Positions 1 through 8,969 are shown, counted from the first letter of the stretch. The stretch is 18,678 nucleotides of DNA from Lachnospiraceae bacterium (GCA_017443685.1 JAFSYD010000174.1:1-18678); one strand, 5' to 3'. The notes: generated by a model from the letters alone, not told the origin. Numbers and translations: made by a program.

Positions 1-1085
1 GTATAACGCAAGCCACCGGTAATGATCGCGATATTACTCTCGACCTGAATGTTCGCGCCCATCCGTCTGAGCTCATCCACATAGCGAAAACGATTTTCGA
101 AAATACTTTCCGTCACCGTCGAGACGCCGCTTGCCAAACCAAGCACAACCGTCATCTGAGGCTGCATATCCGTCGGGAAGCCGGGATAGGGCAATGTCGT
201 CACCTGTGTATGATGAAGCGGCAGATTCCTCGCCACCACACGTACGGCATCATCGTATTCGAAAATCTCACAGCCGGTTTCCAACAGCTTTGCCGTCGTC
301 GCTTCCAAATGCTTCGGGATCACGTTACGAACAAGCACATCCCCGTGCGTCGCAGCGGCGGCAAACATAAACGTCCCCGCCTCGATCTGATCCGGGATCA
401 CCGAGTACTCCGTTCCATGCAGACGCTGCACGCCGACGATACGGATCACGTCCGTACCGGCGCCGCGGATATTCGCGCCCATACTGTTCAAAAAGTTCGC
501 AACGTCAACGACATGCGGCTCCTTCGCTGCGTTCTCGATGACGGTACGTCCTTCCGCTAAAGCCGCTGCCATAATAATATTGATCGTGGCACCGACCGAA
601 ACCTTATCCAGATAAATGTGATTACCGATCAGATTTTTCGCCTTAGCGGAGATCAGACCATAGCTGATATCCACCTGAGCGCCAAGAGCCTTGAATCCCT
701 TGATATGAAGATCGATCGGACGGCTGCCGATATCACAGCCGCCGGGAAGCGCTACCTCCGCAGAACGGTACTTGCCGAGAAGCGAACCCAAAAGATAATA
801 TGACGCGCGGATCTTCTTGATGTATTCATAATCGACGGCAACATCCTCAATATGCGCACCATTGATCCGCACGGTATGCTTATCCACCCGGTCAACGATC
901 GCGCCGATGTCCTGCATCGCACCAAGCATCACGTTAATGTCGCGCACATCCGGCAAATTCTCGATCGTAACCGTCTCATCCGTCATGATCGAAGCTGCAA
1001 GGATCGCCAATGCCGCATTCTTCGCGCCGCTGATATCCACAACACCTGCCAACGGCGTACCGCCTTTTATCACATACTGTTCCAT
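1..1085 (-). CDS. murA: UDP-N-acetylglucosamine 1-carboxyvinyltransferase, MurZ-type (3' end outside window)
   Basis: This enzyme transfers enolpyruvate from PEP to UDP-GlcNAc, the first committed cytoplasmic step of peptidoglycan synthesis and the fosfomycin target. I translated the minus strand from ATG at 1083-1085, which begins MEQYVIKGGTPLAG and contains the early SGAKNAALAIL motif. About 361 residues are visible; the family is about 420, so the C-terminus lies beyond position 1. The active-site loop reads LPGGCDIGSRPIDLHIKG and retains the catalytic Cys targeted by fosfomycin. The segments KKIRASYYLLGSLLG and SVGATINI resemble the MurZ/MurAB paralogue of Bacillus more than MurAA (from memory). 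AAGGAG lies about 14 nt upstream of the ATG, a slightly long spacing. The gene has its own extended -10 promoter between it and dnaB. Confidence 0.95.
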   Translation of the reverse strand, partial: MEQYVIKGGTPLAGVVDISGAKNAALAILAASIMTDETVTIENLPDVRDINVMLGAMQDIGAIVDRVDKHTVRINGAHIEDVAVDYEYIKKIRASYYLLGSLLGKYRSAEVALPGGCDIGSRPIDLHIKGFKALGAQVDISYGLISAKAKNLIGNHIYLDKVSVGATINIIMAAALAEGRTVIENAAKEPHVVDVANFLNSMGANIRGAGTDVIRIVGVQRLHGTEYSVIPDQIEAGTFMFAAAATHGDVLVRNVIPKHLEATTAKLLETGCEIFEYDDAVRVVARNLPLHHTQVTTLPYPGFPTDMQPQMTVVLGLASGVSTVTESIFENRFRYVDELRRMGANIQVESNIAIITGGLRY

Positions 1086-1125
1086 AAACGAACAAAAATC
1101 TCCTTAAAGCCAACAATTAAGAAGT

Positions 1126-1134
1126 ATTATATCA
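1126..1134 (-). promoter_or_regulatory. Extended -10 promoter of murA
   Basis: On the minus strand the segment reads TGATATAAT, a perfect extended -10 (TGnTATAAT) about 41 nt upstream of the murA start. The -35 region at 17 bp spacing (TATTAT) is poor, as expected when an extended -10 carries recognition. It suggests murA is transcribed independently of the dnaB operon. Confidence 0.65.
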
Positions 1135-1148
1135 CATCCAAAGGGAAT

Positions 1149-1175
1149 ATAATATACTTTTTTAAATTATATTAT
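1149..1175. repeat. AT-only inverted repeat between dnaB and murA
   Basis: ATAATATA (1149-1156) and TATATTAT (1168-1175) form a perfect 8-bp inverted repeat with an 11-nt A/T-rich loop. It lies just upstream of the murA extended -10 and covers the region where a -35 would sit. It could be a weak cruciform, an UP-like A/T tract or a protein site. There is no GC stem, so it is not a normal intrinsic terminator for dnaB. Confidence 0.4.
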
Positions 1176-1204
1176 CTGATTTTGGCTGCGCCGGTACACC
1201 GCTT

Positions 1205-2554
1205 TTACTCTCTCCGCCTCTCGTAATTCGCAAACTTCGTGTACTCCGGCAGCCACGCGAGATTGACCGTACCGACCGGGCCGTTACGCTGCTTGGCAAT
1301 GATGATCTCCGAAACCCCTTTGCTTGGACTGTCCTTGTTATAATAATCATCACGGTAAATGAACATCACGATATCCGCATCCTGCTCGATCGCCCCCGAA
1401 TCACGAAGGTCGGAAAGCATCGGGCGCTTATCCTCACGCTGCTCGACGCCGCGGTTCAGCTGGGACAAAGCGATCAGCGGGACATTCAGCTCCCTCGCCA
1501 AAGATTTTAACGACCGCGAGATATCGGAAATCTTCTGCTGCTGGGACACCTCTTTTCCTGTCGTCTCCATCAGCTGCAGGTAGTCAACCATGATCAGCTT
1601 CAAATCATGCTCCTGCTTATACTTCCGGCACTTGCTTCGCATCTGCGACACGGTGATCGCCGGCGTATCATCAATGATCAGCTTCGAGCTGCTGACCGTA
1701 GCCGCGCCCTCGATCAGCTTTTCCCAATCGCTGTCCTGCAGATCGCCTGTCCGCAGCTTCTGCGCATCCACGCGCGACTCCAGCGACAGCAAACGGTTCA
1801 CCAGCTGTTCCTTTGACATTTCCAGGGAAAAGATTGCGACACACATATGCTCGTGGAACGCGACGTGCTCCGCAATGTTAAGCGCCAGCGCCGTCTTACC
1901 CATGGAAGGACGCGCCGCAAGCAGGATCAGGTCCGAAGGCTGCAGGCCGGCCGTCCGGTAATCGAGATCGATAAATCCCGTCGGCACTCCGGTAACATTT
2001 CCGCTCAGATGGGAAGCCGCTTCGATCTTATCAAGGGCTCTCGATACGACCTGATCGATCGGCTCGAAATTCTCCACGCCCCGTGACTGGATGATCTCCA
2101 GCATCTTCTTTTCCGTCTGATCCAGGATCGTCGCGACCGGCTCGTTCTGTTCGAAGCATTCTTTCTCGATCTCCTGGTTCACATGGATCACGTTGCGCAG
2201 CAGGGCCTTATCCTTTACGATCTGCGCGTAGCTTTTTACATTGACGGAAGACGGAACGGAAAGCGCCACATCCGTAATATACTGCTGCGACGCGATCTCC
2301 GCCGGAGCATTCTTCTGCAAAAGCCGTTGCTGCACGGTCACAACGTCCACCGGCTGGCCTTCGTTGTAAAGCTCCACGATGGATTGGAACATCAAGGCAA
2401 AGCGCGTGTGGTAAAAATCCTCGCGCACCAGAATCTCCATCGCCGAAGCGATCGCATCATTATCCATCATCATCGAACCGATCACCGACTGCTCCGCCTC
2501 AGGCGAATTCGGCATCGTTCTTGTTACAACCGTCTCATCCATAAAAATTCCCAC
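1205..2554 (-). CDS. dnaB: Replicative DNA helicase DnaB
   Basis: This is the hexameric 5'-3' helicase that unwinds the replication fork and recruits primase. The N-terminal primase-interacting domain covers about residues 14-115 (PNSPEAEQSVIGSMM). The RecA-like motor follows: Walker A ARPSMGKT at 214-221, Walker B IMVDYLQL with Asp324, SQLNR at 364-368, DSGAIEQDAD at 385-394, and the arginine-finger segment KQRNGPVG with Arg423. At 449 aa it is full length and shows no intein. The start is uncertain. The longest frame uses GTG at 2554, while the ATG four codons later (2542) has GGGA 7 nt upstream and may be the true start. It lies 51 bp downstream of rplI in the same direction, a common Firmicute arrangement, and is probably the last gene of the operon. 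Confidence 0.97.
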   Translation of the reverse strand: MGIFMDETVVTRTMPNSPEAEQSVIGSMMMDNDAIASAMEILVREDFYHTRFALMFQSIVELYNEGQPVDVVTVQQRLLQKNAPAEIASQQYITDVALSVPSSVNVKSYAQIVKDKALLRNVIHVNQEIEKECFEQNEPVATILDQTEKKMLEIIQSRGVENFEPIDQVVSRALDKIEAASHLSGNVTGVPTGFIDLDYRTAGLQPSDLILLAARPSMGKTALALNIAEHVAFHEHMCVAIFSLEMSKEQLVNRLLSLESRVDAQKLRTGDLQDSDWEKLIEGAATVSSSKLIIDDTPAITVSQMRSKCRKYKQEHDLKLIMVDYLQLMETTGKEVSQQQKISDISRSLKSLARELNVPLIALSQLNRGVEQREDKRPMLSDLRDSGAIEQDADIVMFIYRDDYYNKDSPSKGVSEIIIAKQRNGPVGTVNLAWLPEYTKFANYERRRE

Positions 2555-2605
2555 AAATCATTCGGAAAAATACCTCTGCCATTCTCCCGGCATTCTCCGC
2601 CGCTC

Positions 2606-3052
2606 TTACTGCTCCGAAACGTGTACATTAAGCGTCGCCGTCACTTCGGGATGCAATTTCACCCGAACCTCGTGCATCCCGAGTGCCTTGATCGGCTCAT
2701 CCAAAACGATCTTCTTTTTATCGAGATCACGGTCATACTGCTTTTTCACTGCTGCCGAAATCTCCTTCGACGAAACGGATCCGAAGACGCGGCCGCCCTC
2801 GCCCGTTTTGATCGTCGTCTCGACCTTCCAGCCTTCCATCTCTTTGGCAAATTCCTTTGCGGCCGCCAGATTCTCGGCATCTACCTTGATCTTGTTCTGC
2901 TGCTGAAGCTTAAGATCGTTCAGCGCCTTCGGCGTCGCCTCCACCGCCATCTTTTTCTTGAAGAGCATATTGCGGGCATAGCCCTCCGACACCTCTACCA
3001 CATCGCCCTTTCTGCCCTGGGCTCTTACGTCCTGTAATAAGATCACCTTCAT
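2606..3052 (-). CDS. rplI: 50S ribosomal protein bL9
   Basis: bL9 binds 23S rRNA with its N-terminal domain and projects from the base of the L1 stalk through a long helix. At 148 aa it has the usual length. The family signature is clear: MKVILLQDVRAQGRKGDVVEVSEGYARN.. in the N-domain, a Lys/Glu/Ala-rich connecting helix (about 45-75), and the C-domain starting near KTGEGGRVFGSVSS. The start codon overlaps the gdpP stop (TTATGA, 4-nt overlap), and AAGGAG sits inside the gdpP 3' end, so translation is probably coupled. Confidence 0.98.
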   Translation of the reverse strand: MKVILLQDVRAQGRKGDVVEVSEGYARNMLFKKKMAVEATPKALNDLKLQQQNKIKVDAENLAAAKEFAKEMEGWKVETTIKTGEGGRVFGSVSSKEISAAVKKQYDRDLDKKKIVLDEPIKALGMHEVRVKLHPEVTATLNVHVSEQ

Positions 3053-5103
3053 AATACAATCTCTCCTTCTTCAATCATTGCGTCGATCGTCTGCTCGATC
3101 CGGCGCATAACTTCCTCTTCCGTTACATCCGCAATCTGCGCGCCCGCGACATTCAAATGACCGCCGCCGCCCATCCGTTCCATCACGCGCTGTACATCGA
3201 TCTCATCGATCGAACGTGCGCTGACATAGATCTTGTTATGGAACTTGGTCAGCACGAACGACGCCTTGATTCCGATGATGTTCAAAAGCTCGTTCGATGC
3301 CTGTGCGCCGACCACGGTCGGGCTTTCCAGCTCTCTCCCGTGACAGATCGAAATCGCAAATGCGCCGCGGTATACCTCCGCCCGCCGGACGATCTCCGCA
3401 CGCGCCTTGTACGCGTCCATATCCTCACGCAGCATTTTCCGGACCCGAGTGACGTCTGCGCCGCAGCGCTTCAAATAGGCCGCTGCCTCAAACGTACGCA
3501 CGCCCGTTTTTGTTAAAAAGTTGTTCGTGTCGATCAAGATACCGGCGTACAGGCAATCCGCCTCGACCTGCTCCAGACGGATCCGGTCGGAGAAATACTG
3601 CAGGATCTCCGTGATCATTTCACAGGCCGAAGACGCATAGGGCTCGATGTAGGACAGCGTCGGATTCGCGATCTGTTCCGTGGTCGTCCGGTGGTGGTCG
3701 ATCACGACGATCGGGCCTCCCCGCTCCAGAAGCTCCGGACACTCGCTGTTCGAAGGACGGTTCGTATCCACGACGATCACCAGCGTGTCTTTATCCCACA
3801 CGTCAAGCGCCTGGTAGCTTTCCAGGAACATGTCCTCCGGGTACATATCCTTATTGGTAAAATCATCCACAAACGTTCGTAACGACGCCGTCACCGTATT
3901 CAAAATGATCTGGCACTTTTTGCCCATCTCCCGCGCCGCCACGTATACGCCGATCGCGGCGCCAAGCGCGTCCGGATCGCTGATCTGATGTCCCATAACG
4001 AGGATGTGGCCGCTGGTCTTCATCAGCTCGCGCAGCGCCTGCGCTTTAACACGCGCCTTGACACGGGTATTCTTCTCGATCTCCCTGCCCCTTAAGCCAT
4101 AATAGGAGACGTCCTCCACATCCTTGATGACCGCCTGCGAACCGCCGCGCCCTAAGGCAAGACCGATCGCGGCACGCGAATACGCCGCGAGATCCCTGTA
4201 CGTATCCGCGCCGACGCCGAGCCCGATACTGATCGTCACCTCATTCTCATTGCCGACCTTTGTGGACTTGATGTCCTCCAAAAGCGAGAACCGGTCCTGT
4301 TCCATCGTATGCAGATAGCGGTTCTGGAAAAATACCGCGTATTTGTCTTTTTCCAGCTTCCGGACGATACCGTCGGCCTTCTCAAAATACTTGCTGATCT
4401 TGCGGTCGATCACGGCGTTTAAGAGCGCCCGCTTGACCTCTTCGACGGATTCGAAGGTTTCGTCGTAGTTGTCGATGTACACGAGGCCCGCGACCATCTT
4501 CTGCTCATCATTCCAGCGCTTGTAATTCACAAGCTCCGTCTTATCCAAAAGCATCACTGAGATCAGCGGCGCCTTGTCCGTGGTCTCCATCTGGATCATA
4601 TCCGCGTCGGAAGCGCTCTCCTCGATGTGCAGCCGGCGCAAGAGCGCGGTATAATTATGCTCATTATACTCGATGTCGTATTCGATCTCGTCATGCTTTG
4701 CCGCTTCGAGGCTTTCCCTTGTGATCTCGCGGAAGATCGAAGTCACGGACTTCCGGTAGCGCTTGTCCTTCGTTGTCAGATATGCAAACGCCTCATTCAC
4801 CCAGAGGATCTTCCCGGTGTCATCGATCAGCGCGTAGGGCACCTGGAAATGCTCTAAAAGCTCCTTTTGCACCGTGGAATACCGCGTTGCGAAATTAATG
4901 AGCTCCTGCTCGATCTGGCTTTGGGAAAACTTAAACAGCACAAACACGATAACCGTATAAAATGCCACCACGGCCCCCATCACCATGCCAAGCTTAAAGT
5001 TGTAGATCGCAAGTATCAGACTGGCCACGAAGAACACCGACGTAATGTAGAGCGGCGCGTAAAAATACCATTTTAATTTGCCCTTATACTGAATAGAATC
5101 CAT
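3049..5103 (-). CDS. gdpP: Cyclic-di-AMP phosphodiesterase GdpP (DHH/DHHA1)
   Basis: GdpP is a membrane-bound enzyme that hydrolyses c-di-AMP to pApA and so influences potassium and osmotic balance, cell-wall stress and beta-lactam tolerance in Firmicutes. Two membrane helices lie at about 13-35 and 38-58. A PAS-like sensor follows (about 75-150), then a degenerate GGDEF domain (about 190-320). The DHH nuclease carries GHQISDPDALG (His372, Asp376, Asp378), VVDTNRPS (Asp446), the DHH triad 469-471 and Asp525. The C-terminal DHHA1 domain has GGGGH at 645-649. All metal ligands are present, so it should be active. Its 684 aa is close to the Bacillus protein. It shares one base with the upstream ABC gene stop (TAATG) and overlaps rplI by 4 nt. 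Confidence 0.96.
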   Translation of the reverse strand: MDSIQYKGKLKWYFYAPLYITSVFFVASLILAIYNFKLGMVMGAVVAFYTVIVFVLFKFSQSQIEQELINFATRYSTVQKELLEHFQVPYALIDDTGKILWVNEAFAYLTTKDKRYRKSVTSIFREITRESLEAAKHDEIEYDIEYNEHNYTALLRRLHIEESASDADMIQMETTDKAPLISVMLLDKTELVNYKRWNDEQKMVAGLVYIDNYDETFESVEEVKRALLNAVIDRKISKYFEKADGIVRKLEKDKYAVFFQNRYLHTMEQDRFSLLEDIKSTKVGNENEVTISIGLGVGADTYRDLAAYSRAAIGLALGRGGSQAVIKDVEDVSYYGLRGREIEKNTRVKARVKAQALRELMKTSGHILVMGHQISDPDALGAAIGVYVAAREMGKKCQIILNTVTASLRTFVDDFTNKDMYPEDMFLESYQALDVWDKDTLVIVVDTNRPSNSECPELLERGGPIVVIDHHRTTTEQIANPTLSYIEPYASSACEMITEILQYFSDRIRLEQVEADCLYAGILIDTNNFLTKTGVRTFEAAAYLKRCGADVTRVRKMLREDMDAYKARAEIVRRAEVYRGAFAISICHGRELESPTVVGAQASNELLNIIGIKASFVLTKFHNKIYVSARSIDEIDVQRVMERMGGGGHLNVAGAQIADVTEEEVMRRIEQTIDAMIEEGEIVL

Positions 5104-7001
5104 TATGCATTTACCACCTTGCCTGTGTAAAGCTGATAATATTTACCCTTCTGCGCGATCAGATCATCATGATCACCGCGCTCGATGATACGCCCGCCAT
5201 CCATTACCATAATGCAGTCGGAATTGCGGATCGTCGACAGCCGGTGCGCAATGACGAACGTCGTCCGTCCGTGCATCAGCCGGTCCATCCCGTCCTGAAT
5301 GATCTTCTCGGTCCGGGTATCGATTGAGGACGTTGCCTCATCCAGGATCAGTGCCGGCGGATCCGCGATCGCCGCCCGCGCGATCGCCAGCAGCTGCCGC
5401 TGCCCCTGGGACAGATTCGCCCCGTCGCCCGTGATCATCGTGTCATACCCTTGCGGAAGCTTATGGATAAACCCTTCCGCATTCGCCAGGCGGGCCGCCG
5501 CCACAACTTCCTCATCGGTTGCGTCCGGCTTGCCGTAACGGATGTTGTCGGCAACCGTGCCGGTAAAAAGATGGGTATCCTGCAGCACGATCCCTAAGGA
5601 CGCGCGAAGCGCACTCTTTTTTATCTTATTGACGTTGATGCCGTCAAAACGGATCTTCCCGTCCGAAACGTCGTAAAAGCGGTTGATCAGGTTCGTGATC
5701 GTCGTCTTCCCGGCACCGGTCGCACCGACGAAAGCGATCTTTTGCCCCTCGTTCGCGTAAATGCTGATGTGATGCAGCACCTGCTTATCCGGAACGTAAG
5801 AGAAATCCACGTCATCGAACACCACGTTCCCCGCAAGCCTCGTGTACGTCGTCGTACCCTCCGCTTTATGATAATGCTTCCAGGCCCAAAGCCCGGTCCG
5901 CTCGCTGCACTCAACAAGCCCTGCGTCGGTCTCTTTCGCGTTAACCAGTGTCACATATCCGTCGTCCACCTCCGGCTTTTCATCCATCAGACCGAAGATC
6001 CGCGAAGCACCGGCCATCGCCATCACAATGAAATTCAGCTGCTGGCTGACCTGCGAGATCGGCATATTAAAGCTTTTGTTGAAGGTCAGAAAACTCGCCA
6101 GCTTGCCAAGGGTCAGCCCCGTCCATCCCGAAAGCGCCAGCGCACCGCCGACCACCGCGATCATCACATAACTGATATTGCCGATCTGCGCGTTCGCGGG
6201 CATCAGTATATTCGCGTATTTGTTGGCGTTGTCCGCACTTTCAAAGAGGGCGTCATTCAGCCTTTTAAATTCCTCGACGGACTCCTTTTCGTGGCAGAAT
6301 ACTTTTACCACCTTCTGCCCGTTCATCATCTCTTGTATGTTGCCGTTAAGGTTCGCGATCGCCGCCTGCTGCGCGCCGAAATATTTTGCCGACATACCGC
6401 CCAGGTACTTTGTCACCGCAAAGGTCACGCCGATCATAAAAAGTGTAACGATCGTTAACGGAATGCTTAAGATCACCATCGACACCAGGACCGATACAAC
6501 CGTAAACGAAGCGTTGATCATCTGCGGGATCGACTGCGAGATCATCTGCCGCATCGTGTCGATGTCATTCGTGTAAAAGCTCATGATATCGCCGTGCTTG
6601 TGCCTGTCAAAATACGACACCGGAAGCTTTTCCATGTGGTCAAACATCTCATCGCGAAACCGCCGCTGTGCGCCCTGGCTGACATACACCATGATGAGAT
6701 TGTATAAAAGCGACGCCGCGATCCCGACCACATAGAAGCCTGCCACTTTTAAGATCGCAAGGAGAAGCGGAGTAAAATCCCTGCTCCCGCTGCGCACCAT
6801 CGGCATCACATAGTCGTCGATCAGACGCTGCATAAAAAGCGTTCCGCGCACGTTTGCCAGCACCGAGATGATGATGCAGACAAAAACGACGGCGAACTGT
6901 ATGCCGTAATATTTAAAAAGGTATGCAAACAGGCGTTTCATTGTGCCCGCAGAATCTATGATCTGCTTCTTGCTGACCTGCTGCGCCCGTGGTCTTGGCA
7001 T
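5103..7001 (-). CDS. ABC exporter subunit with canonical Walker B and H-loop (TM288-like half)
   Basis: This is a half-size exporter with an N-terminal six-helix membrane domain (about 25-330) and a C-terminal ATPase. Walker A is GATGAGKT at 426-433, the Q-loop is Gln474, Walker B is LILDE at 551-555 with the catalytic Glu, and the H-loop His586 lies in IAHRLST. The signature is LSQGQ (530-534), where the usual third residue Gly is Gln. A linker of about 50 residues (around 345-392, including WAWKH) separates the two domains. GAGGAG lies upstream of ATG 7001, and the gene starts 24 bp after the first ABC gene. The two products very probably form a heterodimeric multidrug- or lipid-type exporter; the substrate cannot be read from sequence. 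Confidence 0.9.
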   Translation of the reverse strand: MPRPRAQQVSKKQIIDSAGTMKRLFAYLFKYYGIQFAVVFVCIIISVLANVRGTLFMQRLIDDYVMPMVRSGSRDFTPLLLAILKVAGFYVVGIAASLLYNLIMVYVSQGAQRRFRDEMFDHMEKLPVSYFDRHKHGDIMSFYTNDIDTMRQMISQSIPQMINASFTVVSVLVSMVILSIPLTIVTLFMIGVTFAVTKYLGGMSAKYFGAQQAAIANLNGNIQEMMNGQKVVKVFCHEKESVEEFKRLNDALFESADNANKYANILMPANAQIGNISYVMIAVVGGALALSGWTGLTLGKLASFLTFNKSFNMPISQVSQQLNFIVMAMAGASRIFGLMDEKPEVDDGYVTLVNAKETDAGLVECSERTGLWAWKHYHKAEGTTTYTRLAGNVVFDDVDFSYVPDKQVLHHISIYANEGQKIAFVGATGAGKTTITNLINRFYDVSDGKIRFDGINVNKIKKSALRASLGIVLQDTHLFTGTVADNIRYGKPDATDEEVVAAARLANAEGFIHKLPQGYDTMITGDGANLSQGQRQLLAIARAAIADPPALILDEATSSIDTRTEKIIQDGMDRLMHGRTTFVIAHRLSTIRNSDCIMVMDGGRIIERGDHDDLIAQKGKYYQLYTGKVVNA

Positions 7002-7025
7002 GGTTGGTCTCCTCTGTAACTTAAC

Positions 7026-8771
7026 CTATTCCGGCTCATCGAAATCGCCGCTGCTGCCACCGGTCTGCGACTCATAAACATCTCGGTAGATCGCATTGTT
7101 TTGCAAAAGCTCCTGATGTGTCCCGATCCCGTTGATCCTCCCGTCGTCGAGAACGACGATCCGGTCGGCGTCCTGTACCGAGGACACCCGCTGTGCAATG
7201 ATGATCTTCGTTGTCCCCGGGATTTCCTCGCGGAAAGCTTTGCGGATGTTCGCGTCCGTCGTTGTATCCACGGCAGAGGTGGAATCGTCTAAGATCAGCA
7301 CCTTCGGCTTTTTCAAAAGCGCCCTCGCGATACACAGCCGCTGCCGCTGTCCGCCGGAAACATTCGTCCCGCCCTGCTCGATATAGGTATCATAGCCGTC
7401 GGGGAATCCTTCGATAAATTCATCCGCGCACGCCAGCCTGCAGGCACGCGCACAATCCTCATCGGAAGCGTTGGGATCGCCCCACCGCAGGTTGTCAAGA
7501 ATCGTGCCGGAGAACAGCACGTTATTCTGCAAAACGACCGCCACTTCATCCCGCAGCGTGTCGATGTCATAATCTTTTACATTGACCCCGCCGACCAGAA
7601 CCTGTCCGCTTTTTACGTCGTAAAGACGGGGGATCAGATTCACCAGCGATGTCTTCGAGCTTCCCGTCGAACCGATGATACCGATCATTTCCCCGGAAGC
7701 GATATGCAGATTGATGTCGCTTAACACATTTTCGGCCGCGCCTTCGCCGTACGCAAAATCGACTTTGATAAAATCAACCGCGCCGTCCGCAACCTCCATC
7801 ACCGGCTCTTTCGGGTTCGTGATCGTCGACTTTTCATTTAATACCTCGGTCACACGCTCTGCCGACGCAACCGACATCGTGATCATAACGAAGATCATCG
7901 ACAGCATCATCAGGCTGAACAGGATGTTCATGCAATAGGCGAGGAGACTCATCAGCTCGCCGGTAGTCAGCGTCTCCGCAACGATCAGCTTAGCGCCGAA
8001 CCAGCTGATCAGAAGGATGCACGCGTATACCATCCCCTGCATGATCGGCATCATCCCGACCAGATTCCGCTCCGCGCGGATGAACATACGGCAGAGATTC
8101 TCGCTTGCCATATGGAATTTGGCTGTCTCGTATTCCTCACGGACAAATGCTTTTACCACGCGGATGCCCGAAACATTTTCCTGCACGGATGCGTTCAGCT
8201 CGTCGTATTTTTTAAACACCTGCTCGAAGACCTTCTTCGTGCGGACCGTAATAAACCCGATCACGACAGCCAGAACGAGCGCCGCCCAAAGGTAAATCTG
8301 CGCGAGCTCGGGGCTGATGTAAAACGACATACACAGTGCAACGATCACACTCGCCGGGGCCCGCGCCCCTATCCTTAAGATCATCTGAAACGAATTCTGC
8401 AGATTCGTCACATCCGTCGTCAGCCTCGTTATCAGCGACGACTGGGAAAACCGGTCGATGTTCGCGAAGGAAAACGACTGGATATTCTCGAACATGGACT
8501 GCCGCAGGTTCCTCGCAAATCCCGTGGACGCCCGTGCACCGTAGCGGCCGCCCTCGATGCCGGCGTACAGGCCGATGCCCGCGGCGATCACCATCAGACC
8601 GCCAACCTTGAAAATGTGTCCCATATCCCCCGCTTCCACGCCATCGTCGATGATCGATGCCATAAGGAGGGGAATGATCATTTCCATCGCCACCTCCAGC
8701 AGCATAAACGCCGGGGTCAGGCAGACGTCTTTTTTAAATTCTTTGACTTCTTTTAAAAGGCGTGCGATCAT
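7026..8771 (-). CDS. ABC exporter subunit with degenerate ATPase motifs (TM287-like half)
   Basis: This is a 581-aa half exporter with a membrane domain (about 15-305) fused to an ATPase domain. Three residues depart from consensus. The P-loop is GSTGSSKT (367-374), with Ser in place of the second conserved Gly. Walker B is LILDD (492-496), with Asp496 where the catalytic Glu belongs. The switch segment is IAQRVSS, with Gln527 instead of His. The signature VSGGQ (471-475) and Q-loop Gln415 are normal. Similar Glu-to-Asp and His-to-Gln changes are known in the degenerate subunit of heterodimeric exporters such as TM287/TM288 (recalled). Paired with the adjacent canonical subunit, this protein would supply the non-hydrolysing site. 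It is the first large gene of the operon, and its ATG overlaps the stop of a 31-codon ORF. Confidence 0.92.
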   Translation of the reverse strand: MIARLLKEVKEFKKDVCLTPAFMLLEVAMEMIIPLLMASIIDDGVEAGDMGHIFKVGGLMVIAAGIGLYAGIEGGRYGARASTGFARNLRQSMFENIQSFSFANIDRFSQSSLITRLTTDVTNLQNSFQMILRIGARAPASVIVALCMSFYISPELAQIYLWAALVLAVVIGFITVRTKKVFEQVFKKYDELNASVQENVSGIRVVKAFVREEYETAKFHMASENLCRMFIRAERNLVGMMPIMQGMVYACILLISWFGAKLIVAETLTTGELMSLLAYCMNILFSLMMLSMIFVMITMSVASAERVTEVLNEKSTITNPKEPVMEVADGAVDFIKVDFAYGEGAAENVLSDINLHIASGEMIGIIGSTGSSKTSLVNLIPRLYDVKSGQVLVGGVNVKDYDIDTLRDEVAVVLQNNVLFSGTILDNLRWGDPNASDEDCARACRLACADEFIEGFPDGYDTYIEQGGTNVSGGQRQRLCIARALLKKPKVLILDDSTSAVDTTTDANIRKAFREEIPGTTKIIIAQRVSSVQDADRIVVLDDGRINGIGTHQELLQNNAIYRDVYESQTGGSSGDFDEPE

Positions 8772-8863
8772 TTATGGTTCCTTTTGCAGACTGTCGGTAC
8801 AAAATAATCATATGAACCGGGAACATTCTTTGCCAACAGCAATAGCTCTTCTAATTTCCCCAT
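8768..8863 (-). CDS. Candidate 31-aa leader ORF overlapping the ABC operon start
   Basis: ATG at 8861-8863 opens a 31-codon ORF whose product begins MGKLEELLLLAKN and ends CKRNHK. It stops at ATGA, overlapping the start of the ABC gene by 4 nt. GAGG lies 10 nt upstream of its ATG. The frame continues upstream to a TTG inside the -35 element, so only this short version can be translated from the predicted promoter. I do not recognise the peptide. It may be a translational coupler for the exporter or a true small protein. The 4-nt overlap and the ribosome binding site favour translation. Confidence 0.45.
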   Translation of the reverse strand: MGKLEELLLLAKNVPGSYDYFVPTVCKRNHK

Positions 8864-8889
8864 TTTCCCGTCACCTCTTTGTTCATCAA
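8851..8889 (-). CDS. Possible 12-codon upstream ORF
   Basis: The best Shine-Dalgarno sequence in this leader, AAAGGAGGG at 8898-8906, precedes TTG at 8887-8889 and ATG at 8884-8886. Both open the same frame, MNKEVTGKWGN after the ATG. Its stop (TAG, 8851-8853) lies just inside the 31-codon ORF, whose ATG is at 8863. The overlap could couple translation of the two. It may instead be an accidental reading frame beneath a ribosome standby site. Confidence 0.25.
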   Translation of the reverse strand: MMNKEVTGKWGN

Positions 8890-8937
8890 GAGAGCATCCC
8901 TCCTTTGAGATGTTCTCTTCTTGCGGTGGTCTGCCTG

Positions 8938-8956
8938 GTGCAGTCGATGACTGCAC
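8938..8956 (-). promoter_or_regulatory. Perfect 8-bp hairpin at the start of the ABC operon transcript
   Basis: GTGCAGTC (8938-8945) and GACTGCAC (8949-8956) form a perfect inverted repeat around a 3-nt loop. The predicted transcription start is near 8963, so it would be the first structure in the mRNA or an operator immediately after the start site. No T-run follows, so it is not a terminator. A dimeric repressor site or a 5' stabilising hairpin are the likely roles. Confidence 0.5.
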
Positions 8957-8969
8957 ATAATTATTCAAT

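Noticed and set aside
2183..3037. 284-codon plus-strand ORF over dnaB and rplI
   Set aside because: It is antisense to two certain genes and His/Arg/Leu-rich as expected for a shadow frame.
5742..6458. 238-codon plus-strand ORF inside the second ABC gene
   Set aside because: It is a shadow of the ABC coding strand; no motif, start signal or domain.
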